From Ephemerocybe angulata (Eukaryota > Basidiomycota > Agaricomycetes > Agaricales > Psathyrellaceae): a DNA stretch of 38,396 nucleotides. Position numbers and translations under genes: made by a program. Under the pieces are notes generated by a model. It was not told the origin of the DNA and did no database searches. It saw only the letters and a list, made by a program, of their open reading frames with translations. Positions 10,644-20,109 of the stretch are shown here, piece by piece; the first letter of the stretch is position 1, and every line of letters begins with the position of its first letter. The stretch is from contig JAACJK010000040.1 in NCBI GenBank assembly GCA_013368325.1, positions 1 through 38,396 on the forward strand. Reading direction: 5' to 3'.

Positions 10644-11948
10644 CTACTGATCGGTTGTCACGATGGTCAATCTCAGGGGACAGCGAGCGTAACAGCGGGG
10701 CGTCCTCTTCGTATTCTTCGATTGCCTCGGCTGCAAGCTCGTCCGTTTCGGACGGAAGCCCATGAAGGTGTCGGATATGGTCTTGCACCAGCTTATAGAC
10801 CCACCTGCACAGGTTGTTTTAATTTGCGTGAGGAATGAACCATGAAAATCGTGCACCAACCAGCTGGTAAAGATGGTAATACCGATTCCACCTCCGACCA
10901 GGAGGCCGTTAATAACTTTGTCTCCTGGAGATTGGGGGAAGGTCAGATTCCGCTACACGAGGCAGACCGCAGGCGTTGACGGAAGCTTACGGGTGTCCAT
11001 TCTCGCTCGCTCATCCCCGTCTGCAAGCGCAGCCATCTTGGAACCAATGAAGACATGGAGAAGGAGCTTCGGCGAAAGGCAGACGGTGGCGACGACGAAT
11101 TGCCAGAACCGGACAGCCTCGATCGACTGTGATAATTCATTCGCTCGTTAGATCGAGGGTGCTTTCGAAAAAAGCTGGAATACGGACCGCGAATAGCGAA
11201 TTCGCATACACCCATGGAGGGAACGGGGATACACGTATCAGTATCATTAAAGGGAGTCCTTTCGCTCTCTGTTGAGGAACGAATATGCAACATACAGACG
11301 AGGAAAGTGGTCTGCGTCAGTGCCAACTTCTGGAAGAATGTGATATATTGAGGGACTTGCCACAACGGCCTCCAGGGCTTGCCACTTTTCGTTCTGCGCA
11401 GACCAGGCTCGGATCCTTTTGCTAAACAGGAGGCGAAGCACGGAGAAGACGACGGCGGAGCCAATAACCGACCCAGCAAGGGCTATGTAGAATCCTTGCA
11501 TACCGTAGGCAAACCCGCACAGTGTAACAAGTGTAGTAAAACCTATGAGCGGCGGGAATGAAACACAAACTGCGGGACAGTGAGAAATGATGAAGGCGAG
11601 TCGACAGAAGAAGAAAGACACCTACCCATTACAGCGATAGTCCCCAGCCACCCCAAACGTGTTGCTGCTACGATCTTAGCCTTGTCATGGAGAAACTGGG
11701 CGATCCGTGCCGGCGTCACAATTATGACGGCGGCTCCTGTTGACCCACGAGAATGTTACAGGATGGAGCAAAGCGACGAGCTTATTTCCTACCAATACAG
11801 ATATCGAACAAGATGATTGTCCATATGAACACCTGGCATCCGTATCAGAACATAGTCTGAGCCGTACCTGGCGCCAAGACCATAGGAGGGGAGGGAGTTT
11901 GAAAATTTGATGTCGGCCGCGCGGCCACGAACCAAGAACACGGCTCAA
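10644..11948 (-). CDS. TVP38: TVP38/TMEM64-family (VTT domain) membrane protein, start codon missing
   Basis: Golgi/late-exocytic multi-pass protein of the SNARE-associated Golgi (VTT/DedA) family, linked to lipid scrambling. Visible exons: 11950 or 11948-11868, 11832-11793, 11736-11626, 11569-11361, 11268-11188, 11126-10991, 10924-10861, 10804-10644. Seen: IAQFLHDKAKIVAATRLGWL, SFPPLIGFTTLVTLCGFAYG, GFYIALAGSVIGSA, LPLMILIRVSPFPPWVYANS, SIEAVRFWQFVVATVC, and an acidic tail ending HRDNRSVA. The frame is intact throughout. Oddities: the first exon begins right after CACTAATTAG, a branch site plus acceptor, and the 130 bp upstream contain no ATG on this strand; the intron at 11867-11833 is only 35 nt; the intron at 11360-11269 starts GCAAGT (GC-AG type). 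The 5' exon is probably displaced or lost; TTG at 11948 is an unlikely start. Confidence 0.88.
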
Positions 11949-11967
11949 TCCCTAATTAGTGTGATTG

Positions 11968-11976
11968 CAAGCGCGC
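11968..11976 (+). repeat. Left copy of a direct repeat bounding the RecQ-DUF6589 block
   Basis: CAAGCGCGC, matched exactly at 17763-17771. Allowing one- or two-base gaps, the match extends to GAT-n-CAAGCGCGC-n-TCTA at both ends. Possible target-site duplication or element end. Confidence 0.3.
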
Positions 11977-12037
11977 CTCTAGCAGAAATACACGTCTCTT
12001 GCCTTTACACTCACAACCTAACCCTCCACACTCTTTT

Positions 12038-12067
12038 TATACCCTTTCTAATGACTATATACCCTTT
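12038..12067 (+). promoter_or_regulatory. Repeated TATA-like element upstream of the RecQ gene
   Basis: TATACCCTTT occurs at 12038-12047 and 12058-12067, 20 bp apart, in a pyrimidine-rich tract ending 11 bp before the helicase ATG. It is a plausible core promoter, or the remains of one; placement so close to the ATG implies a very short 5' UTR if it is used. Confidence 0.35.
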
Positions 12068-12078
12068 ATAACTTATCT

Positions 12079-14159
12079 ATGGCGACTTCTGGAGAAGAAT
12101 CCGACCGGTGGCTCCACGACGGACTCTGCGACGCGTTCAAGATTGAGAAACTTCGACCCTTCCAGTTTCAGCATGCCCTGGACCTATACAAAGGAAAAGA
12201 CGTCTTCCTGACCATAGCAACGGGTGAAGGAAAGACCACCGTACTCCTTTCGCCGCTTATTGCCGCGAAATTGAAGCTTGAGGAGGGTATTGGCATTGCT
12301 GTTGTGCCGACGAAGGCCCTGGCCCAGCAATTGGTGCGCACACTTCTCGCTTCTCGCACATTTTGTCAATTGACCTCTAACGTTGACCACAGGAAAAGAC
12401 TGCGAGGGCAGTAGGTCTCGACGCCCTCTCCGTAACTGAGGATACCCTACGAGAAGCCGATGCCCTGGGTAACGACCTTTTCAAGGTCCTCGCGCTGGAT
12501 GGTAGAGTACGGCTCGCCATCATGAGTCCACAGATGCTCCGAAGCCAGCGCTTTAACAACTGGGTGAAGGTCAGCACTATCCGGAACTCAGTACGGTGGA
12601 TGCTAGTCGACGAAGCGCACCTCGTTCTCGAGACTACAAGCACATTCTGTGTTCCCTACGGCGACATAATCCTCATGCGAAGCCGGCTACCCTCATCCGT
12701 GGTCTGGTGTGCCGTGACTGGCTCCGTCACCCTCTCCAACGCACCAAAGGCCGCCGTCCTCTTGGGATTTCGCCCAGGTCACTACGTCGACGCACGCTAT
12801 CGCTTGGACAGACCAAAGATCAAGTACATCCCGCGCATTCTCCAACATCCCTTCACTACTGGCGAGTTTCTGGACACCTCCTTCACCATCTCTCCAACTA
12901 TCACTTCAGCCCAAGACATCACCCCCACACTCATTTTCACTGATACAATCGCAACTTCACATGCCATTATGTGTTTCCTCGATACCCTAATACCGACATC
13001 TGTCCCTAACCGCACCCAAATAATCAAACTTTATAATTCTCTCATGCCTATCGAGTATCGCCAAAGATTTGTGCAAGATATCACCACCGGAACAACACTA
13101 CGTATCGGAATCGTGACGGATTCGCTCACGTACGGACTCGATATCCCCAACCTCCCTCGTGTCATTGTCTTTGATTTGTGCGCCTCGCCCGAGATCATGA
13201 AGCAGAAGATGGGCCGTTGCGGGAGAGATGGAAAGCCTGCCACGGTCATCACCTACGCCCCATCTTGGGTACAGGAAGTGTCAGGAAGCGAGTCCCAAAC
13301 TCAGAAAGCAAAGGACGAAGCTAAACGCCGAAATGCATTACCTCCAATGCTTCGGAAATGGTTCAATCCCACCTTGCTAGAATGCCCGCGGTATACGGAC
13401 AACAAGTACTACGGCGACGACTTCATTCAGCACGACAATTGCTGCGTAGTCTGCGATCCAGGGCCCGAGCAAGACACTGACCGAGAAATCATCGACGGAT
13501 GGAAGGAGCGACTGGAGAACCAGAAATCCGGCACAGAAAGCACGAAACTTCCGCGGTCCGACGGCACGTACCGCGCACTTATTCCGGCAGAGCGTGAAGC
13601 GCTCAAGCAGGATCTGATTTCGTGGCGCTCGCGGATTTGGAGAACCCTTCGACGGGCTGGAAGCGCAGCAGATGCGCACACTCCCGCAGAGATCTTCTTC
13701 CCTTCCCATATTCTCACATCCCTCGTAAATCACGCGCACATATGCTCTGAGTTTTCCCGGTTCAAGCTCACGGTGCAAGACTGGAAACACCTCGACACGA
13801 AGCACGCCAAGAAGCTATACAAATTTCTTGTAACAAAGCTCGTACCGTACAAGAAAGACACGCCCGCCAAATCGGTAGTCACAGATCCCAACAGCCGTCA
13901 GCCACTCCAGGCTGTGTCGAACCCCGATCGCAACCTTCCAGGAACTTCAGCCCCAGAGCAAGACACACGCACAAGAATAGCACTGTCAGGAAACACAAGG
14001 CTCGTGCTCGGTGCACACCCAGCAGTCAGCAGTACTACGGCACCGGCAAGTACTGTAGGAGGCACAAAGCGAAAGGGGAGCTTAACTGGTGTGACAACAA
14101 CCAGGTTATCCAAGCGGACTCGTTTGGCCAGGGGCAAAGAGAACATTGATAGTACTTAA
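12079..14159 (+). CDS. RecQ-like DEAH-box DNA helicase
   Basis: ATP-dependent 3'-5' DNA helicase of SF2, nuclear. Two exons (12079-12333, 12393-14159) give 673 residues without a break. Motif I ATGEGKTT at 47-54 (Walker Lys52), motif Ia VVPTKALAQQL, motif II DEAH at 158-161, motif III VTGSV near 193 (not the usual TAT), motif V SLTYGLDIPN at 329-338, motif VI QKMGRCGRDGK at 356-366 with the arginine finger pair. A RecQ-type zinc module follows: C416, then YYGDDFIQHDNCCVVCDP (C435/436, C439). No HRDC domain is recognisable; the C-terminal 150 residues are Ser/Thr/Pro-rich with basic NLS-like stretches (GTKRKG, LSKRTRLARGKEN). It is unlike cellular Sgs1/BLM in its short N-terminus, and closer to the repetitive or telomere-linked RecQ-like helicases of fungi. 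Convergent with the DUF6589 gene. Confidence 0.9.
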
Positions 14160-14166
14160 TTACAGC

Positions 14167-17100
14167 TTATTCTAAATTACCGCCGACAAATGAATCAATC
14201 GATGTTTCCCCTCCTTCCATGATGATGGGATTGGATGGAAGCGTAGCCCGATTGCTGTTAGCCTCCGAATCGTCCATCCCCTCTTCCGCACCTGGCCCAT
14301 CGTTCACAGTCCGCCTGATAAATGTATCCAGCTTCCCAGAGGAAAGAATGTCGATCCCCTTCGCAAATTCGTCGATTACTTCATACGGTTGAGTACGACC
14401 TGACTGGTGAGCAAGGACTTTTTCGCTTCGGTAGTGCTCTCCCAATATGTTGATGTCTGTTTGTTTTTCGGGGTCGGAGTGCGAGTAGCTCTTCTTCCGT
14501 ATCCCAAAGACACCGGGAAACAGGTCACGAAGAAGACTGAATCCACCGATGTTAAGTCCAACGGCTTCCGCGAGATGCTTTGAGTCGAAACTGTGGCTTT
14601 TGGAATTGAACAGGCGCTTCAACCAGAAATTGAAATGCTCTTGGAGTAAGTCCAGCTCAAACCAATGTCCGGGTTTACCTGACGGATTGACGAGGTAATT
14701 GTTGAGGACAGCCTCTTTGAGCCCTTCAGAAAACTCGTAGAGGAAGTTGCACGCAAGTTCCAGCATCTCGTTTCCATAGTTGGTACACCCAGCACCCCAG
14801 AAGGAGAATCGGAGCAGCTAAATTAAATCCACCCGCCGCCGCACGTCAGAGTCAATTGATTTGCCGTAGTTTGTTTAGTCGCACCTTTATAACTTCAAAA
14901 ACACGCCCAATATCCCCTTCTGCAATGGCAGCACAGACTTCCAGATACCAAAAGGTGGCGCGCATGAAGTTGATAGTGTTCGCGAGTGACTCGTCTGGCT
15001 CGAGCGCCTGTTTAGGCGCCTGACTCCGTGATTGATCTGAACCGACCTCTGAGCCACCGGAATCTTCGGATTCGGACTCTGATTGACTGTCTAGGCTCGA
15101 ACCAACTGGATCCTTCGCTGCTTCGGCAGCAGCAGCTGTCAGGTACTTCTGGTAGACCTTCAAGGCCAGGGTACGGAGGTACTCGAAGTTGCACCCTGCG
15201 AGTTCTGCATTGGCGGTAAAACATGCTTGGAGCCCATCAAGAAGTTTCACGTTCGCCTCATCTTCCTTCCCCGTAACCTTCTCGCACTCTAGCCTATAGA
15301 GAGTGTTTAAATACATGTCAGAATGGAATAAAGTTTAGCTTACCTCAAAGCAGATAGAATCAGTGCCTCAAAGACGTCTTCTAGGATGTGATGAGCCGGA
15401 TAGAAGTCACACTTTTTCTCGTTGAACTTTTCGCGTCGCAAGGCGTGTATATCGTGCCGAAGGCCGTTAACTCCTTCTCCGACTATGGGTGACCAGTTCA
15501 TCCGGATTATGGCCTTTTGCAAGTTCCATTTTAGGTGCCAGAGCTGAATAATCGGGAGGACCCAATCGTGGCGGTCGTAAGCTGTGTCCGTCTTTGCCAT
15601 GTACCGCTTGAGTTTGCGCATCCGGTCAATTGTTAACTGGTCCCCGCAGACCATGATAACCCAGCGATGGGTCCACGTTGGAAGTATTCTGAGCTGTCCG
15701 ATCATGAGATTATGGAGTACATCCTGAGTGCCGGCGGTCGTCGCTTCGTTGATCGCAGTCGGGCGCATTGGGATAATCGTGCTCTTGCGCAATCGTAAGG
15801 GGTGAACGGCACTCTCCTTGGAGAAGAAGAGGTCCACGTCGCCCTGGAACCGCTGGAGGGCTGGCACATGCTTAACCCATACTCGAAGAATAGTGCCCAC
15901 CCCGGTCAATTGAATATGCTCCCAATTGATGTCCTTCCAAAGAACGTCAACCGTCAATTCCTGGCGCCGCTTTTTGCGCTGAGCATCGAGTAGTGGTTCT
16001 GAGCTGAGGGCCCCCGGTGGGACGTCCTCCAGTTGAATCAACGTAGCTGCGGTTCCGCTTTGCATTTCGTCATTGTGGTAAGATGTGTGTTGCCAGGCTC
16101 GGCGCATTTTGTTCACGTTATCGAACAGGAGGAGGAAGGTGGGCTGTCCGTCCTGCAGGAGGCAGCCAAATGCCTGCAAATATGTGTTGGTATCGCTTGC
16201 TAGGATGTGTAGAGTTGCCAGGATCGTATCGTAAGCCACTGTGAGTCCCATCCGACCGAGTATCGAAATGATATCGCGATTTGCGTTGCACGTAAAGAGA
16301 AAGATTCCGATGACTGTTTGAAAGACGATCGCATATTTGTAGCGAAAAAATAGAAGCATTAGGATCGTGACGGTTACACCCTGAAAGATATTAATACGGG
16401 AAAGTATTAACCATGTTACAAGAACTCACGAGCCAAGGATCTCGCCGAGTATTTATTGGAACACCTGAGATGGATGGAGGGGCTGTCCCGAGAAACGGCG
16501 ATGAAGTCGGCTTTTCTGGGAGCGCATCCTCGTCTTCTGAGCAAGTCGCGACTTCATCCTGTTCATCCTTGTCGCTTTCTCCCGCGAGGCTCTCAGGAAG
16601 GTACTGTGGTGGACTGGAGGGCGGCAATGGCGCTTGGATGTCATCCGATGACTGTGGAATTACTCGTGCTTGCTGAACTCGCTTCCTGGTGTTCTCGTTG
16701 ACAGCGACAGTCGAGAAGATTGTGAAGAGGGCGGGTGCCGTTGTGGCGAGTGTTTCTTGGCTAGACGTAATGCTCCAGGTCGTCAGATTGCTCCAGGTAA
16801 GGATATCGCGAGGTGCTCGAGTAAATCCAAGCGCAAGCTTTAGCAGCTGCTCGCTTTCTTCATCAATAACCTCTACAATCTTTCCAAGGCTCCAATTGAG
16901 CAGGGCGTGCTTCGTGCAAGTATACGCCGGTAGTTCTTGACTGTAATTTCCATCCAAGCGAACCGAAGGAGGTAGGGCATACGACGGTATTGTAAACGGA
17001 GGGGCGTTGAGTGCGACCTTGCCATCGAGATTGAGTCGGGACTTCTCATGCCGAAAAAAGTGTTCGACAATGGCGACGGGGTGTTCATCGGGTTTCTCTC

Positions 17101-17740
17101 CTTGAGCGGCCAGAAAAGACTTGATTCCCTTTGCAACACCAGTGTATTGGGAGAACGAGTACTTCCCCGAGAAGTATACATCGAATAATTCGCCGAAAGA
17201 GGAGAATCCAGCCTGACGCATGCACCTGTACACAATCGCCGCCCTCATCTCTGCATTGACCTTCTCTGAGTGCGGAAAGACATAGCTCGAGCCTAGCCGC
17301 CACCGATCGTCCCTGCCCTTTCCGTTTCCTTTGTAGATGATCCCTCGGAACAACCCAGCAGCAAAAAGCTTCTCCTCGCCATCCCGCAAACGTGAAAGGT
17401 CGTCGACAGTGGGCGAGCCTGCGCGAGCTAGAACTGGAACAGCCGGTGCAGGGGAAGGGGGACCGAGTGACGGCGGGATTGCAGCCGAGTATGCGGGCCA
17501 TGGGGTGGCGTAAACTGGGTAGGGGTAGGGGTAGTGCCCAGAGGGGACTTGGCCAGGAGTTGCAGGGAAGTGAAGGGGTGAAGGAGACGCGACGTTCCAG
17601 GGGGAAGAATGGTACTGGGTTCCGGAGACGGGAACGGGCTGCGCGATGGGAATTTGCTGGGAACTAGGGTGGCGCTGGGGTGTCCTGAATGTGTTGTATG
17701 TGTTCGATTCTTCATCCGTGGCCCCAGGGGGTGGATCCAT
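14167..17740 (-). CDS. DUF6589-domain protein, intact, possible transposase relative
   Basis: Four exons (17740-16430, 16380-15344, 15293-14885, 14817-14167; introns 49, 50 and 67 nt) give 1135 residues in one frame. The first 120 residues are Pro/Ser/Tyr-rich; then comes a basic segment with a DNA-binding look (IIYKGNGKGRDDRW). The DUF6589 core runs from about residue 440: FLLLFDNVNKM (Asp524), MVCGDQLTIDRMRKL (Asp684), FSFWGAGCTNYGNEMLELAC, and LLQEHFNFWLKRLF (Glu979), followed by GEHYRSEKVLAHQSGR. An acidic Ser/Glu tract (SQSESESEDSGGSEVGSDQS) interrupts it. The family has no assigned function that I know of. The ordered Asp-Asp-Glu set invites comparison with RNase H-fold transposases, but this is my inference. 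The tail-to-tail helicase neighbour and intact frame argue that the pair is maintained. Confidence 0.82.
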
Positions 17741-17762
17741 ACTGCTAGATGGGCGGACGATA

Positions 17763-17771
17763 CAAGCGCGC
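17763..17771 (+). repeat. Right copy of the direct repeat bounding the RecQ-DUF6589 block
   Basis: CAAGCGCGC, 23 bp upstream of the DUF6589 start codon; identical to 11968-11976, same orientation. Flanked by GAT and TCTA at nearly the same distances as in the left copy. Confidence 0.3.
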
Positions 17772-18266
17772 TATCTAAATCGCCCCTATCAGGGCACCAT
17801 CAATCTCGGCCCCCTTCGGCATGCTGACACAAATCATTTATTCAAACTCAGCCCCCTCCCACTGCCAAGACCGGGGTTATCGACCAGACTCTATATCAAG
17901 TGAGAACGAACTCTTCTTCTCAGATACTAGAGTCTGGTTTGCGAGACTAATCAGAACACGCGAGTCGAGTACACCGGAGCGCTGTGTGTCGCACCTTGCC
18001 CAGGAAATGGAGTTTGCGGTATCGATTCAAGGCGGCTTGGCCGTAGTGTTTGAGGAATGCCCAAAGACTTCCCGCTGGACCTGCAGCCATGGTTGTCGAA
18101 AGCAAGAATGGTTTACGTCTCCCAACGATGGATCATGGCACTGCAACTACGCCTGGCATCTCGCGCAGTCCTTCGGCTGGCTATAAGCCCCGTGACGCAG
18201 ACGCGCCCGGCATCACACTGATCGACTCGCCGCGCGCCTCACTTCACCTTCTTCCGTCAACAGCGC
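17772..18266. other. Region upstream of the acyltransferase with an 11-bp inverted repeat
   Basis: About 500 bp between the right end of the candidate module and the Loa1-type gene. An 11-bp inverted repeat (ACCAGACTCTA at 17883-17893, complement at 17928-17938) could form a hairpin with a 34-nt loop. A rightward frame beginning with ATG at 18090 (MVVESKNGLRLPTM) runs toward the acyltransferase and ends just after its start in another frame; it is either a uORF or an N-terminal extension cut off by one lost base near 18250. Confidence 0.4.
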
Positions 18267-19756
18267 ATGGAGAAGTTCAGCAACTATAGAGTGAGTATCC
18301 ATCCAGTCCTCCAAAGCAACCTCTAACGGAAATTACAGGATGCGGGTACTGGAATCCAAGTGCGTCGGTTGTCTGTAAGCCTCGGGCGACCTCTGAAGCC
18401 ACCGTTTAGCCTTTCTTGACCCCGCTGCCGCCTGCTGGATCCGAGATTCTTGTCCAGGCGACACTTCCAATACGATATGCACTCGCTGCAGTAAGAACTG
18501 CGCTTCTGCTAGTCTTGCTACTAGCCTATGTGCTCATCGTTCGGGTCGCACTACTGATCTTTGTGCGTGTTTCTGAGGCTTATGACGAAGCCAGCTCACC
18601 CGTTTGCCAGCTCCCGATATCACCAGTCTATGATCTACTTGTTCATTTAAACACCGCTATCCTGGGTCGTTCCGCCCTTTTCATCTTGGGGCTGGTCTGG
18701 ATCCCAGTGGACTACATCACGAAGAAGCGGTACGTACCAGCAGTGAACAAGCACATTCAATTATGCTCTCCATCACATTTGCCGACTCACGACGTCACTG
18801 CCCCAGGAAAAGCGCTCTCAAGACGGAGGTACCCTGGAATCCCAAAGCCGGCGACATCATCGTTTCGAACTGGGTGTCCTGGATAGAGTTGATTTGGCTC
18901 GCGATTCGGTGAGAACGAAGAGTTCTCATCGCTTCAAAATCTTGCTCACGAAAGCGCCGTATCGGGACAGATTCAATCCCATCTTCGTTCTACCCATACC
19001 AGCCTCAGAAGCATCCACAGCGCAAAAGTTACCGACCCCATCCTCAAACGCTTCTCCCATCGCCTACACCCCGGGTCGGAGAACTGGCACAGGCTCTGCG
19101 AACATCCAACAAGCCGCTCGATCAGCGTCTGCGCGTATACCCGTCGCTGGGTTTAGACAAGTGTCCCTTCTCCAAATGATCACATCGACGGGACGCGTGC
19201 CATATATTGCTGGGTCGTCTGATCAACTCAAAACCATTGAGGACATCAGGAAAAAAGCTAGGCGGCCGATCGTCGTATTCCCGGAATGTACGACCAGCAA
19301 TGGCAGAGGGCTGCTGCGCTTTGCCAATGTGTTCAACATGTCCGTCCCTGTTAAGGGATTCGACGTTTTCGTTATGTGTGTTCGGTAAGTTGTGTCCCCT
19401 TCCTGGGTGGGATGTATCAAGCTGATGAAGGTTTCAGCTACGATCCACCGACGGCATTCGTGCCCTCTTTGGCGCACTCGATTCCATCGAGATTCTTGAA
19501 CCCGCTTCTTCATCTAACCTCACTCACTGCCGCTCCGTCACTGCTATCGATATCGATCCGCTTGTTAGCCCTTTCAGATTCTCCAAGCTCCCAGCTGTTC
19601 ATGGCGAATGAATACGTCTCTGGAACCCCGGGCGAGGATCAGCTTACAGAGAGTTGTGCGACTCTGATATCTCAGATCGGGAAACTCAAACAGACGGGAA
19701 TGGGTTGGGAAGACAAAGCGAGTCTACTCCAGCTTTATTGGGGTAAAAAGAGATGA
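18267..19756 (+). CDS. LOA1: Loa1/Vps66-type lysophosphatidic acid acyltransferase
   Basis: Acylates lysophosphatidate in the ER and at lipid droplets; yeast mutants affect triacylglycerol and vacuolar sorting. Seven exons (18267-18290, 18339-18359, 18410-18562, 18611-18729, 18807-18908, 18971-19384, 19438-19756) give 383 residues with all phases consistent, which supports the start MEKFSNYRDAGTGIQ. Two hydrophobic helices lie near the N-terminus (AVRTALLLVLLLAYVLIVRV; SALFILGLVWIPVDYI). GDIIVSNWVSWIELIWLAIR occupies the place of motif I and lacks the classic H-x4-D. FRQVSLLQMITSTGRVPY and FPECTTSNGRGLLRFANVF (the PEGT-like motif) follow. The C-terminus ends MGWEDKASLLQLYWGKKR. Separated from TVP38 only by the RecQ-DUF6589 block. 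Confidence 0.88.
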
Positions 19757-20109
19757 TAGAGTTGTACTATATCTCGGTACAGAGGCAATGAAGGGCGTAT
19801 GATCGACGTCATGGAGTTCGAGATGGGTTGTTCGTATACACGTAAATGCTTGCAATGAAAGGAGATGAAGTGCTGGTATGTAACTAAAGTAATGCTGTAG
19901 CGATGAGGGTAAAATGCGTTGGATGCCGAAACAATGCGAATGGAGTCAGTGATATTAGTACAGGCGAACCGCCTTGAAGTCTTCGATAACGTTTCCAGGT
20001 GGAAGGTGGCGAGAATGCATTCTGTGGATTATGATGGAAGGTGAGGCTCCACCACTCATAGGAGTATTCCAGCACTTACCATTTTTTAAAGTTCGCGAAC
20101 GTTCAACGT
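19757..20109. other. Intergenic stretch between convergent genes
   Basis: Expected to hold the 3' UTRs of the acyltransferase and of the SR protein gene. No conserved frame, repeat or RNA gene seen. Confidence 0.45.

Larger units (their letters stand above)
11968..17771. mobile_element. Candidate mobile module: RecQ-like helicase plus DUF6589 protein
   Basis: Seen: two intact convergent genes packed with 7 bp between stops, bounded by an imperfect direct repeat (core at 11968-11976 and 17763-17771), with an 8-bp inverted match TCTAGCAG/CTGCTAGA just inside (11978-11985 and 17742-17749). The left neighbour TVP38 lacks its start codon at the junction. Known: RecQ-like helicases and DUF6589 proteins are both expanded and variable in copy number in Agaricomycetes. 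Inferred: the block moved in as a unit. The repeats are short and the inverted match is not symmetric about the ends, so the boundaries are tentative and this could be plain gene acquisition. Confidence 0.3.

Noticed and set aside
16391..17740. Reading the first DUF6589 exon as a complete 449-residue protein
   Set aside because: It ends inside an intron (GTGAGT...CTTTCAG at 16429-16381); splicing continues the frame into the DUF6589 core.
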